A stretch of DNA of 64,000 nucleotides from Paenibacillus sp. CC-CFT747 (GTDB lineage Bacteria > Bacillota > Bacilli > Paenibacillales > NBRC-103111). Where the stretch lies: positions 2,701,501 through 2,765,500 of the forward strand of contig CP106741.1 of the NCBI GenBank assembly GCA_030323305.1, written 5' to 3'. Position 1 is the first letter of the stretch, and every line of letters starts with the position of its first letter. The position numbers and the translations under genes were made by a program. The notes beneath the pieces were generated by a model. The model was not told where the DNA came from, did no database searches, and worked only from the letters and a program-made list of their open reading frames with translations. Below are positions 42,325 to 52,240 of the stretch, piece after piece.

Positions 42325-43223
42325 ATGGCGACCATCGGACAAGACGAGAGGGACCGCATACACAGGAACTTGAGGGAGAACCAGGTAAAGCTTCCGGACG
42401 GGACGCGGGTGCCGAGACTCGGGCAGGGAACCTGGAATATGGGGGACAACCCTGCGGCGGCTCAGGAGGAAATACGCACGCTCCGGCTAGGAGTCGAGCT
42501 CGGCATGAACCTGATCGATACGGCGGAGATGTACGGAGAGGGCCTCTCCGAGTCCCTGGTCGGCGAAGCGATCGAAGGGATCCGGGACGAGGTGTTCCTC
42601 GTGTCCAAGGTGTATCCCCATAACGCCGGACGGGGCCGGATCGCGCGAAGCTGCGAGGACAGCTTACGGAGGCTGAAGACCGACCGGCTGGATCTGTATC
42701 TGCTTCACTGGCGGGGAGCGTGCCGCTCGGCGAGACGATTGAAGGCATGGAGAAGCTGGTGGAGGAGGGCAAAATCCTGCGGTGGGGCGTCTCCAACCTC
42801 GATCAGACGGACATGGAGGAGCTGTTCGGCTTGCCGGGCGGGACCCGCTGCGCGACCGATCAGGTGCTCTACCATCTCGGCTCCCGAGGCATCGAGTATG
42901 ACCTGCTGCCTTGGGCGAGGGAGCATCGGCTTCCGGTCATGGCCTACAGCCCCTTGGCGCAGGCAGGTTCTTTGCGAAAAGGGCTGGTGACGCACCCGGC
43001 GGTACAAGAGATCGCCGATCGGCAAGGGGTCTCCCCGTTCTCGGTTCTGCTCACCTGGTGCATCCGCGGCGGGGACGTGATCGCCATTCCGAAGGCCTCG
43101 ACGGAGCGGCATGTTCTCGAGAATGCCCGTGCGGCGGCCCTCTCGTTAACCGAGGAGGAGCAGAAGAAGCTCGATGAGGCTTTTCCCCCGCCCACGCGTA
43201 AAAAGCCGCTCGATATCATCTGA
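42325..43223 (+). CDS. Aldo/keto reductase (one frameshift)
   Basis: ATG 42325 has AAGGAG at 42311 with 8-9 bp spacing; a GTG nine bases upstream overlaps that site and is rejected. A missing G near 42715 is restored to give 299 aa. The catalytic tetrad is visible: D and Y in [11 protein letters not shown] in FLVSKVYP and H in DLYLLHWRG. The NADPH-binding end has [17 protein letters not shown]. The enzyme reduces aldehydes or ketones in the cytosol. A very strong terminator follows. Confidence 0.87.
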
Positions 43224-43293
43224 CGGCTAACCGAACGGAAGCCAAGCCCGAACATTAAACAGCCGACAGACACTTCCGAAACGGGACGTTTCC

Positions 43294-43362
43294 CCTCGGG
43301 GAGGCAGCGGATAACCGGACATCCGGCAGGATGCTCCTCCCGCTGCCTCCCCGAGGTTTTTT
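43294..43362 (+). terminator. Strong terminator after the aldo/keto reductase gene
   Basis: CCTCGGGGAGGCAGCGG (43294-43310) pairs perfectly over 17 bp with CCGCTGCCTCCCCGAGG (43340-43356), with a 29-base loop holding its own short hairpin (CCGGACATCCGG), then T6. Confidence 0.9.
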
Positions 43363-43465
43363 GCGTATTGCCAAAAACAGGACAAGCCCGAAGCCCCAGA
43401 CCCGCCCCGGCCATATGGTACAATGAAGGAACATACTCATACTCTGCCTGAGGCAGGTGACAACC

Positions 43466-45008
43466 ATGAAATTCAAAGGGCTGACGGTTAAGGATTTGCT
43501 GAAGCTGCCCATTCTGAAGGACGCCAAGCTGGTCAGCGGGGAGCAGGGGCTCGACCGCATCGTCCGCTACATCGACATTATGGAAGTGCCGGACGTGAAG
43601 GATTGGCTACGCGAGGGCGAGCTTATTCTGACGACGGGCTATTCCATCCGCCATGATCCGAAGCTGCTTCTGGATCTGATCGAGCAGCTGGCGCAGGCGG
43701 AGGCCGCGGCGCTCGGGATCAAGCCGGAACGGTTCATGACCGGGATTCCCCAGGAGGTGCTGGAGCTCAGCAGCCGGTACGAGGTGCCCATCATCGAGAT
43801 CCCGAACGAAACGCCGTATATTGACATTACTTACACGGTCATGGAGCAGATTCTGGACAAGCAGGCGGCGCTTCTCCGTCGGTCCGAAGAGGTATACAAG
43901 ACGCTCACGGCGCTGGTGCTTAACAACAGCGGCATTCAGGTAGTGGCGGATAATGTCGCCGAGCTGGTAAAATGCCCGATCTGGATCGTGGGCAGCGGCG
44001 GCGAGCTGCTCGTGTCCTCTCCGTCATCGACCCCATACGAGCCCTCTGCGGGAAGCCGCCAGTGGGACGTCACGGTGGACAAGCGGTCGGTCGGCCGGCT
44101 GGTCGTGGGCAAGGAGGAGCTGGATGAGCTCGAGCTGGTCTGCATCGAGCAGGCCCGCCTCGTCTTCGCGCTGGAGCTTATGCGCCGCAAGACCGAGCAC
44201 GACACCGAGCAGCGGCTGCGCGGCAGCTTCTTCGAGGAACTGCTGATGGGCCTGCCGCTATCCCGCCAGGAGGTGGAGAACAAAGCTCGGCAGCTGGGCC
44301 TGCAGCCGGATTGGCTGTGGGAGGTGTGCATGATCGAGGGGAAGACGGCGTCTTGGACGAGAGCAGCCCGCTGTTCGCGAAGGTGAGCGAGCTCGTTCAC
44401 CAGGAGGCCGCCCGCCGGAAGGTCCGCTGCCACCTCCAGCCGCAGACGGGAAGGCTCGTGCTGCTGCTGGCCACCGCCAAAGGCAGCCTCGACCGGAAGC
44501 CGGCACTCGGCCGGGAGTCCGCCAGGGAGTGGAACGAGCTTCTGAGTCCGCTGCTGGAGCAGGGCGGGAAGGTGTGCAGCGGGTTCGGCGGCAAACGCCC
44601 TTTGGGGAGGTCAACCGCAGCTACATCGAAGCGAAGAAAGCGATCACGCTCGGGGCCCGGTTGGACAAGGACCGCCATACCTTCACCTTCGACGAGGTGG
44701 AGATGTTCCACCTGCTTCTTGAATCCTCGGAATATGTCCAATTCGATCCGCTCCTCGAGAAGAAAATAGGGAAATTGTCCCTTTATGACAAAGAGAACGG
44801 AACCGACCTGATCACCACCTTTTACTATTACCTGGCCACCGGCGGCAGCCTGATCGAGACGGCCAACCGGATGTATGTGCACCGGAACTCGGTTAAATAC
44901 CGGATCGACCGGATTAAGGAAATTCTGGACATCGACCTGGATAATGCGCTGAACCGGTTCGTTTATTATTTGTGCACGGCGTTTTATTTGCTGAAAAAGT
45001 CTGACTAA
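43466..45008 (+). CDS. PucR-family transcriptional regulator (two frameshifts)
   Basis: ATG 43466 with AGGCAGGTG upstream; a GTG at 43457 is less likely. A missing G near 44341 and C near 44601 are restored to give 514 aa. It has the N-terminal PucR domain (LTVKDLLKLPILKDAKLVSG; GELILTTGYSI), a central GGDEF-like part and a C-terminal PucR/CdaR HTH (LATGGSLIETANRMYVHRNS then VKYRIDRIKEILDID). These regulators switch on catabolic genes for purines, amino acids or related nitrogen compounds. It lies immediately upstream of, and is the likely activator for, the catabolic operon at 45.1-54.0 kb. Confidence 0.88.
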
Positions 45009-45013
45009 AATCC

Positions 45014-45045
45014 GACCTCTTGTGCTGCGAGCACAAGAGGTCTTT
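45014..45045 (+). terminator. Terminator of the PucR gene
   Basis: GACCTCTTGTGC (45014-45025) and GCACAAGAGGTC (45031-45042) form a perfect 12-bp stem followed by a short T-run. Confidence 0.8.
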
Positions 45046-45062
45046 GTGCATTTTGGCGTTTC

Positions 45063-45097
45063 GACACATTGTTGACACATTTGGGGGCGGATACAAT
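45063..45097 (+). promoter_or_regulatory. Promoter and candidate PucR operator of the catabolic operon
   Basis: GACACATT occurs at 45063 and again at 45074, 11 bp apart, i.e. on the same face of the helix. It overlaps a possible -35 TTGTTG (45069-45074) spaced 17 bp from the -10 TACAAT (45092-45097). The operon start codon is 54 bases further on. A regulator covering the -35 region this way would fit activation of a weak promoter; the match to PucR binding is inferred. Confidence 0.45.
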
Positions 45098-45150
45098 GAA
45101 AAAAACACTTTTTCCGTTTAGTCCATTACTACTGGAAAGGATGACAGGCC

Positions 45151-45810
45151 ATGATCGGTTTGATTCGGGTGTTGACCACGTCGAATGAGGAAGTGCTGGA
45201 GCAGCATGGAAAGTTGATCTCGCGTCTGTATGGAGTGCCGGTTATCAGCCGGTGCATTCCGGACCAGCCGCTCGGCATTTACAACGACGAGACGGAAGCG
45301 GCCGCCGTTCCGAAAATTGTGGAGCTCGGCCAAAGCCTGGAGGCCCAAGGCTGCCGGGTTCTTGTGATCAGCTGCGCGGCGGACCCCGCTATCCGGGAGC
45401 TTCGCGAGAAGGTGTCCGTCCCCGTCATCGGAGCGGGAAGCGCGGCGTCGCACCTTGCTCTCGCCCTCGGCCGGAAGGTCGGCGTCATGGGCATTACCGA
45501 CGGGGCGCCGGCCGTCATGGAGGAGCTTCTCGGCGACCGGCTGGTGACCTACCTCCAGCCGGAGGACGTCACGAACACAACCGACCTGATGACGCCGGCC
45601 GGACGCGAGAAGGCGATTGCTGCCGCCAGCCGGCTGATGGAGCAGGGGGTGGAGGTCATCGTCTTCGCCTGTACGGGCTTCTCGACGATCGGCCTGGCCG
45701 ATGTCCTGCGGCAGGAGCTGAACGTCCTTGTGATCGATGCGGTCGAGGCGGAAGGCTTGCTCGCCTCCGCCTTGTACAAGCAGTTGGAAAGGGAGAGGGC
45801 GGTTGTCTGA
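45151..45810 (+). CDS. Aspartate/glutamate/hydantoin racemase family protein
   Basis: ATG 45151 follows AAAGGATGACAGG. The 219-aa product has the two cysteine motifs of the racemase superfamily, VISCAADPA and VFACTGFSTIG, placed as expected in two pseudo-symmetric halves. Family members invert amino acids or 5-substituted hydantoins without cofactor. Being first in a PucR-controlled operon with DUF917 and peptidase genes suggests it prepares one stereoisomer for catabolism. Its stop overlaps the next gene's TTG start. Confidence 0.82.
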   Translation: MIGLIRVLTTSNEEVLEQHGKLISRLYGVPVISRCIPDQPLGIYNDETEAAAVPKIVELGQSLEAQGCRVLVISCAADPAIRELREKVSVPVIGAGSAASHLALALGRKVGVMGITDGAPAVMEELLGDRLVTYLQPEDVTNTTDLMTPAGREKAIAAASRLMEQGVEVIVFACTGFSTIGLADVLRQELNVLVIDAVEAEGLLASALYKQLERERAVV

Positions 45811-46702
45811 TTCGGATTCCCGGGCCTATACACCTGCCCGTTCCTACTCGCTCCTTTTGCTGTGTGTCTTCATTTGGTCACTGAACTACCTTTCGCGTCA
45901 AATTCTGCTTAAGGAATTTTCGCCGTATTTTCTTTCGGCGCTGAGCCTGACGGTTATAGGCGTCGTCTTCCTGGTCTGGGCGCTTGTCTCGAAGGCGGCG
46001 GTACGGGTGAACCGGAAAGAGATGCTGTTCCTGCTCCTGTCGGCGTTGGTCGGGCTGATCGCGAACCAGCTTTTTCTGTACCAGGGCCTGAAACGGACGA
46101 CTGCCACGAACGCCTCGCTTATGTTCACCCTGGCGCCCCTTATCACGGCGGGCCTCGCCGCTCTTTTTCTTAAGGAGAAGGTGACCTGGCGCATGATCGC
46201 AGGCAGCCTCGTGGCCATCGTGGGAATCTCCCAGGCGCTCGGGCTCACCGGCTTCCAGCTTCATCCGGGAGACTGGCTCATGCTGGGGGCGACGTTTACG
46301 TTCTCGTGCAACCTGATCTTCATCCGCATCCTGTCGAGGCGGTTCGCTCCCTTCATCGTCACCGTGTACAGCTTTGCGCTTAGCTGCCTGCTGTTCGATC
46401 CGTTCGTGCTGGCTTACGTTCCGATCGAATGGAAGCATTCCCTATGGATCTGGGGGCTTGCTTTGGGCTCCATTCTGATCGCGCAGGGGCTGACGAACGT
46501 ATGGTGGAACCAGAGCATGCAAACCGTCGGCGCCGCCAAGGCCGCGATCGTGCTGAACCTTCAGCCGATGATGACGATGCTGCTGGATCTGATTCTTTTC
46601 CGCCATGCGCTTTCCGCAGGCAAAGTAACCGGGGCGCTGCTCGTCTTCGCGGGCGTGATGCTGGGGACGTGGAACCGGGGGAACGGGAAGAGGAAGCTCT
46701 AG
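45803..46702 (+). CDS. DMT-family (EamA) transporter
   Basis: TTG 45803 follows GGGAGAGGG and overlaps the racemase stop by 8 bp, so the two are translationally coupled. The 299-aa product has ten hydrophobic segments in two EamA repeats (YSLLLLCVFIWSLNYLSRQI; GDWLMLGATFTFSCNLIFI). It is a metabolite exporter or exchanger in the cytoplasmic membrane, probably for a substrate or product of this pathway. The tail is short and basic. Confidence 0.85.
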   Translation: MSDSDSRAYTPARSYSLLLLCVFIWSLNYLSRQILLKEFSPYFLSALSLTVIGVVFLVWALVSKAAVRVNRKEMLFLLLSALVGLIANQLFLYQGLKRTTATNASLMFTLAPLITAGLAALFLKEKVTWRMIAGSLVAIVGISQALGLTGFQLHPGDWLMLGATFTFSCNLIFIRILSRRFAPFIVTVYSFALSCLLFDPFVLAYVPIEWKHSLWIWGLALGSILIAQGLTNVWWNQSMQTVGAAKAAIVLNLQPMMTMLLDLILFRHALSAGKVTGALLVFAGVMLGTWNRGNGKRKL

Positions 46703-46855
46703 GGAATGTTTACATGGTTAACTATACCGGCTTGGTTTAAAGGGCGGGGGGACTGGCCATCCTTAAGAAAGGGAAAACCTCTTAATGCGCACCTCAGTAA
46801 AAAAAGCAGAACAACACTCACGGCTAAGGCACTAGAGGAAACGGGGGATTATCTA

Positions 46856-48487
46856 ATGAAAAACGATCCATTGCAGCAAGAGGAACAGGAAAAGAAGCAC
46901 CCGAGTATCTTTGAACCGTTCGCCCTCCTTCTGAACATCGTGACGGCGGTGATCGGCGCCATCATCGGCATGCAGATCGTCACCACCCTCGGCGTCACGC
47001 CGAACACAGCGATTATCGGGGCGCTGGTCGCCATGCTGATCGCCCGCATCCCGGTTACCATATTCAAGAAATACAAATCCATTCACCGGCAAAACCTGGT
47101 GCAGACCTCGATTTCGTCGGCGACCTTCGGCGCGGCGAATTCCCTGCTCATTCCGATCGGCATTCCGTTCGCGATGGGGACGCCGGAGCTGATCGTGCCG
47201 ATGCTCATCGGGGCCGCGCTTGCGATGTTCGTGGATGCCGGCCTCCTGTATAAGCTTTTCGACTCCAAGCTGTTCCCGGCTTCCGGCACGTGGGCGCCCG
47301 GGGTGGCGACCGCGGAATCGATTCTCGCCGGGGACAAAGGCGGGAAGCGTGCCGGGCTTCTCGGGATCGGGACGGCCATCGGCCTCATCGGCTCCTGGTT
47401 CCACATTTCGATGTCGGCCTTCGGCGTCGCTTTTATCGGGAACATCTGGGCGCTTACCATGTTCGGCATCGGTCTCATGATCCGGCAGTATTCCGTGCCG
47501 TGGTTCGACGTGGACGTCAATAAGCTGTACATCGCCCACGGTATCATGATCGGAGCGGGCATTGTCGCCTTGATCCAGGTGTCCATCCTGATCTTCCGGG
47601 GGCGAAAGAAGGACCCGGCCGCAGGCGAAGCCGCACGGGAACAAGAAGCCGCCGAAGACGCACGGCTTACGCGTCCGATTAACGAAGCGAAGCGCGCGCT
47701 TGGCCTCGGCTTCGTCGCTTACCTGGTTGTTGCTTTGGTCATTGCGCTTCTCGGCGGGCTGGTGACGAAAATGTCCCTCGGCATGCTGATCGGGTTCCTG
47801 TTCTTCGCCGCCTTCGCCGCCTTCATCCACGAGCTGATCGTCGGCATTGCGGCGATGCACTCCGGCTGGTTCCCGGCTTTTGCCGTCGCTTTCATCACGC
47901 TCTTGTTCGGCATGCTGGTCGGCTTCCCGCCGGTGGCGCTCGCTCTTCTGGCCGGCTTCAGCGCTTCCACCGGTCCGGCTTTCGCCGATATGGGCTATGA
48001 CCTCAAGACGGGTCATATTCTGCGGGGCAACGGGGCCGACCGCGAGCACGAGCTGGCCGGACGGAAGCAGCAGTATATCACGGGCATGATCGCCTTCGGC
48101 GTGGCTCTCTTGACCGTTGTCGCCACCTACAATTCCTATTTCGCGCAAAATCTTGTGCCGCCGATCGACAAGGTGTATGTCTCGACCATTAAGGCGGGCG
48201 CTTCGCCGGATGTCGCCAAGCAGCTGCTGCTGTGGGCGATTCCAGGCGCGATCGTCCAGCTGATCGGCGGACCGAGCCGCCAGCTCGGGGTCCTGTTCGC
48301 CACCGGTCTGTTGATCCTTACGCCGAACGCCTGCTGGGCGGTGCTCGCCGGTATCGCGATCCGGCTCATCGTAACGGCTATCTGGAAGAAGGAAGCCGAG
48401 ACGCCGATGAGCATCATGGCGGCCGGGTTTATCGCAGGGGATGCGCTTTACAGCTTCTTCAACTCGGTATTCAAGTTCAGAAAGTGA
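46856..48487 (+). CDS. OPT-family (oligopeptide/YSL) transporter
   Basis: ATG 46856 after ACGGGGGAT is preferred; the frame is open upstream to 46706 but reads as non-coding. The 543-aa product has about twelve or more membrane helices (FALLLNIVTAVIGAIIGMQ; ELIVPMLIGAALAMFVDAG; LLILTPNACWAVLAGIAIRL). OPT proteins are proton-coupled importers of oligopeptides or metal-siderophore-like small molecules. Here it is the probable uptake system of the catabolic operon. A charged cytosolic loop (KKDPAAGEAAREQEAAEDAR) separates the halves. Confidence 0.85.
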   Translation: MKNDPLQQEEQEKKHPSIFEPFALLLNIVTAVIGAIIGMQIVTTLGVTPNTAIIGALVAMLIARIPVTIFKKYKSIHRQNLVQTSISSATFGAANSLLIPIGIPFAMGTPELIVPMLIGAALAMFVDAGLLYKLFDSKLFPASGTWAPGVATAESILAGDKGGKRAGLLGIGTAIGLIGSWFHISMSAFGVAFIGNIWALTMFGIGLMIRQYSVPWFDVDVNKLYIAHGIMIGAGIVALIQVSILIFRGRKKDPAAGEAAREQEAAEDARLTRPINEAKRALGLGFVAYLVVALVIALLGGLVTKMSLGMLIGFLFFAAFAAFIHELIVGIAAMHSGWFPAFAVAFITLLFGMLVGFPPVALALLAGFSASTGPAFADMGYDLKTGHILRGNGADREHELAGRKQQYITGMIAFGVALLTVVATYNSYFAQNLVPPIDKVYVSTIKAGASPDVAKQLLLWAIPGAIVQLIGGPSRQLGVLFATGLLILTPNACWAVLAGIAIRLIVTAIWKKEAETPMSIMAAGFIAGDALYSFFNSVFKFRK

Positions 48488-48500
48488 GGTAGATTCCGTA

Positions 48501-49560
48501 ATGCCTAACCTAAAAATAGATCGCGAGATGGTGGAATACGCGGTATATGGCGGAGCTGTGCTGGGCGGCGGCGGGGAGGCTGGATTGAGGAAGGCCTCAA
48601 GCTAGGACGCCTGGCTCTGGAGGTCGGGCCGCTCGAGCTCACCCCGATCGACTCGCTCGCGGACAGCGACCTGCTGGTGACCGTGTCCATGGTGGGCGCG
48701 CCAGCGGCAAGGACCAGTACGTCATGCCGATTCATTACGCCCGGGCGCTGGAGCTGCTATCGAAGCAGATCGGCAGGCCGATCCAGGCGCTCCATACCAA
48801 TGAGAACGGAGCCGGCACCACCGTGAACGGGTGGTTCCAGTCCGCCATCACCGGAATCCCGCTCGTGGACTTCGCCTGCAACGGGCGGGCTCATCCGACG
48901 GGGTCGATGGGTTCCTTGAACCTGTCCGAGGTAGAGGGCTATGTGTCCCACCAGGCCGGCGCGGGCGGCAAAGGCGCGAACTACGTGGAGCTGAGCCTAT
49001 CCGGCTCACTCGAGCGGTCCGCCACCCTCATCCGCAAGGCGTCCGTCGAGGCGGGCGGCTTGGTGGCGGTCGCCCGCAACCCGGTCACGGCCGGCTACGC
49101 GAAGCAGAACGGCGCGCCGGGAGCGATCTCGCAGGCAATCCAAGTCGGCGAGGCGCTCCTGTCGCAGAAGGGCGAGGCTGCGATCGACGCCGTGGTCCGA
49201 CAGCTGGGCGGCAAGGTAGTCACGACCGGAACGGTCACGGATTTCCGGCTGGAGACGACCGGAGGCTTTGATGTCGGAACCGTCGTGATCGACGGCCAAT
49301 ACGAGATGACCTTCTGGAACGAGTACATGACGCTCGAGAAGGACGGGGAGCGCTATTCGACCTTCCCGGACCTGATTATGACGCTAGATGCACGAACGGC
49401 CAAGCCGGTCATCACCGCGGCCATCGAGAAAGGCCAGCAGGTGGCCGTGATCACCGCAACGAAGCACAATCTGCTGCTCAGCACCACCATGTACAACCAG
49501 AAGCTGCTGAAGCCGGTGGAGGACATTATCGGGAAACCGGTCCTTCCGTATCTGGCTTAA
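48501..49560 (+). CDS. DUF917 family protein (two frameshifts)
   Basis: ATG 48501 lies 13 bp after the transporter. Restoring a G near 48572 and a C near 48702 gives 353 aa beginning MPNLKIDREMVEYAVYGGAV. The pattern GGAVLGGGG, then TNENGAGTTVNGW, then DFACNGRAHPTGSMGS is that of DUF917, which includes the S-methyl thiohydantoin desulfurases and proteins found beside hydantoinases. The family is thought to work on ring or side-chain chemistry of hydantoin-like compounds. It is most probably a cytosolic enzyme of this pathway. Confidence 0.85.
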
Positions 49561-49586
49561 GCCTAACACAGGATGGAGGAAACAAA

Positions 49587-50534
49587 ATGTCACTCAAGCA
49601 CACCATGACGGTCCTGGAGGCGATGGACAGCGCCTATGTCAACGGGGACCAAATCAAGGAGCTGTTCGCCGCTTACCCGGACGTAACCGTTACTGTAACC
49701 AAGGTGACGGGGAGCAAGGGAAGCACGGATTTCGTCAAGATCGTTCTACCCGGAGCCAAAGGCAAAAGCCAAGGCGGCAGCGCGCCGACCCTCGGGATCG
49801 TCGGCCGCCTCGGCGGCATCGGCGCCCGCCCGAGCCGGATCGGCCTCGTGTCCGACGCCGACGGCGCGGTAGCGGCCGTCGCTGCCGCCTTGAAGCTGGC
49901 GGACATGCAGACGAAAGGCGACACCCTGCCGGGCGACGTCATCGTCAGCACGCACATCTGCCCGGATGCGCCGACCCGGCCGCATGAGCCGGTCGACTTC
50001 ATGGATTCGCCGGTCGATATTTTGACCATGAACAACCACGAAGTGACGCCGGAGATGGAAGCGATCCTGTCGATCGATACGACGAAGGGCAACCGCGTCA
50101 TCAACCATAAGGGCATCGCCCTCTCGCCGACAGTCAAGGAGGGGTACATCCTCCGCATTAGCGAGGACCTCGTGCGCATTATGGAGATGGCCACAGGCGA
50201 GCTCGCCCGCACGTTCCCGGTCACGACGCAGGATATTACGCCTTACGGCAACGATTTGTATCACATCAATTCGATCTTGCAGCCTTGTGTAGCGACCGAT
50301 GCTCCGGTTGTCGGACTTGCCGTTACGGCCCAATCGGCTGTGCCGGGCTGCGGCACCGGCGCCAGCCACGAGACCGACATTGCGGCCGCCGTACGGTTTG
50401 CCGTGGAAGTGGCCAAGGAGTTTACCGGCGGCGTTGCGCAGTTTTATGATAAGGAAGAGTTTGCGCTCATCACCAAGCTGTACGGCTCCATGAAAATTTT
50501 GCAGACCGGCGGAGAAAACTCCCAGCGCGCTTAG
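49587..50534 (+). CDS. DUF1177 family protein
   Basis: ATG 49587 follows GGATGGAGGA. The 315-aa intact product shows conserved features of DUF1177: TKVTGSKGSTDFVKI, GRLGGIGARPSRIGLVSDAD, STHICPDAPTRPHEPVDFM and SAVPGCGTGASHETDIAA. The H-x-C, D-x-P and H/D-rich motifs suggest a metal-dependent hydrolase-like active site, but no reaction has been assigned to my knowledge. It is consistently the kind of gene found with DUF917 and AroM. Confidence 0.82.
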   Translation: MSLKHTMTVLEAMDSAYVNGDQIKELFAAYPDVTVTVTKVTGSKGSTDFVKIVLPGAKGKSQGGSAPTLGIVGRLGGIGARPSRIGLVSDADGAVAAVAAALKLADMQTKGDTLPGDVIVSTHICPDAPTRPHEPVDFMDSPVDILTMNNHEVTPEMEAILSIDTTKGNRVINHKGIALSPTVKEGYILRISEDLVRIMEMATGELARTFPVTTQDITPYGNDLYHINSILQPCVATDAPVVGLAVTAQSAVPGCGTGASHETDIAAAVRFAVEVAKEFTGGVAQFYDKEEFALITKLYGSMKILQTGGENSQRA

Positions 50535-50580
50535 CGCCGGGGGTTTCTTTGTCCGATTTCAAGAAAGGGAGGAAGGACGG

Positions 50581-51251
50581 ATGGAACGGTTAGGGATGGT
50601 CACAATCGGCCAGGCTCCCCGCACGGATGTGGCGCCGATTCTGGAGCGGTACCTGGAGGGCCGCGCCGAGCTGGTTCAAGCCGGCGCGCTGGACGGTTTT
50701 ACGAAAGAGGAGATCGACACGAAGCTTAAGCCGGAGCCGGGGAATATGTCCTGACCTCCCGTTTAACGACGGGGGAATCGGCCGTCTTCTCGCGCGAGAA
50801 GATCCAGCCGCTTCTGCAGAGGAAGATCCGGGAGCTGGAGGAAGCGGGAATCCGTCAAATTCTGCTTCTCTGCACTGGGGTATTCCCCGGACTGAAGACG
50901 ACTACGGCTCATCTCATCGAGCCAGACCACATTATCCCGCCTGCGGTCAAGGCGATGGCAGGCGGGCGCCGTCTTGGCGTCCTGGTGCCGCTTCGGGAGC
51001 AGACGGAGAGCCTACTGCCGAAGTACTCCTCCGTCGGCTTGAATCCGGTGTTCGGCATCGCCTCGCCTTACCGGATCGAGGAAGGAGCCTATGAGGAGGC
51101 TGCGGAGAAGCTGAAGGACGAAGCTGATCTGATCCTTCTCGACTGCATGGGCTACACGGAGGAGGCGCGGGAACGGGTGCACCGCCTGAGCGGCAAACCG
51201 GTCGTTCTGTCCAATGCCCTGATGGCGAAGCTGGTCTCGGAAATGATTTAA
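50581..51251 (+). CDS. AroM family protein (one frameshift)
   Basis: ATG 50581 follows GGGAGGAAGGACGG. A missing G near 50741 is restored to give 223 aa beginning MERLGMVTIGQAPRTDVAPI, the AroM signature. The later segments ILLLCTGVFPGL and LILLDCMGYTEEAR contain two cysteines placed like those of the Asp/Glu racemase superfamily, suggesting a shared fold. The E. coli member has no known function. In this operon it might be a racemase or isomerase acting on pathway intermediates. Confidence 0.82.
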
Positions 51252-51294
51252 TAGGGATGGAAGCCCCAAACTCTATAGGATGGGTGGAATACAG

Positions 51295-52240
51295 ATGAAG
51301 GAACAGCTTGTGGAAGTTAGCGTGAAAATGCTGCAAAACTGTCTCGGCCTGCAGGCCGGCGAAACCTTTCTGATCGTCGCCGACGATGTTAAGAAGGAGC
51401 TCGCCGAATCCGTGTATGAGGCGGGAAAAAGACTTGGCGCGGAAGCGATGCTCGCCGTGATCCGGGAGAGGGAGCGCTCCGGCCAAGAGCCGCCGGCTCC
51501 CATTGCCGCGGCGATGGCCGCTTCGCAGGTCGTCCTGTGCATCACCGAGCATTCGCTTACCCATACCCAGGCGCGTAAAGCGGCCGCCGCGGCAGGGGCC
51601 CGCCTGGCCACCATGCCGGGCATTACGGAGGACATGTTCCTCGAGGGCGCCATCGCGGCGGATTATGCCGAGGTCAAGGAGCGGACGGAGCAGGTAACCG
51701 CGGTTTTGACGGAGGGCAAGCAGGTCCGCATTGAGAAGGAGGCTATACCCTCACCTTCTCCATCGACGGGAGAAAAGGCGTGCCGAGCACGGGCGTGTAC
51801 CGGAATCCCGGCGAATCCGGGAACCTACCGTCCGGGGAAGGGTACATCGCTCCCATGGAAGGCTCGGCCGAAGGCCAAATTCTTATCGACGGCTCGCTCG
51901 CGAACTACGGCAAGCTGGGTGAGCCGCTGCTGCTGACCGTCGAAAAGGGCCGGATTGTCCGGGCCGAAGGCGAAGCGGCGGATTGGCTGCTCGGTGTGCT
52001 GGGCGAAGGCGACGGCCGGCAGCTGGGGAATTCGGCGTCGGGACCAACGACAAAGCCCGGATTACCGGCGTCGTGTTGGAGGACGAGAAGGTGTACGGCA
52101 CGATCCACGTGGCCTTCGGCAGCAACAACACGTTCGGCGGAACCGTTTCGGCCGGCGTTCACATCGATGGTGTGGTGACGGCACCGGACGTCTTCCTTGA
52201 TGAGCGGATCATCCTGGAGAACGGGAAGCTGACACTATGA
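51295..52240 (+). CDS. M29-like aminopeptidase family protein (two frameshifts)
   Basis: ATG 51295 with a weak GGATGGGTGG upstream. Missing Gs near 51743 and 52029 are restored to give 315 aa. The product shows the M29/leucyl-aminopeptidase layout: GETFLIVADDVKKELAESVY at the start, SGNLPSGEGYIAPMEGSAEG in the middle with a metal-binding glutamate, and GTIHVAFGSNNTFGG then GVHIDGVVTAP with a histidine and aspartate near the end. The same fold includes 2,5-dihydroxypyridine dioxygenase, so ring cleavage is an alternative to peptide hydrolysis. It overlaps the next gene in an ATGA. Confidence 0.8.

Noticed and set aside
45072..45097. TTGACA at 45072 as the -35 of the catabolic promoter
   Set aside because: It is only 14 bp from the -10 TACAAT. 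The TTGTTG at 45069 with a 17-bp gap is the better pairing.
46853..48148. A 431-residue antisense open frame over the OPT transporter
   Set aside because: The opposite frame encodes obvious membrane helices of the transporter; the antisense product is a charged artefact.
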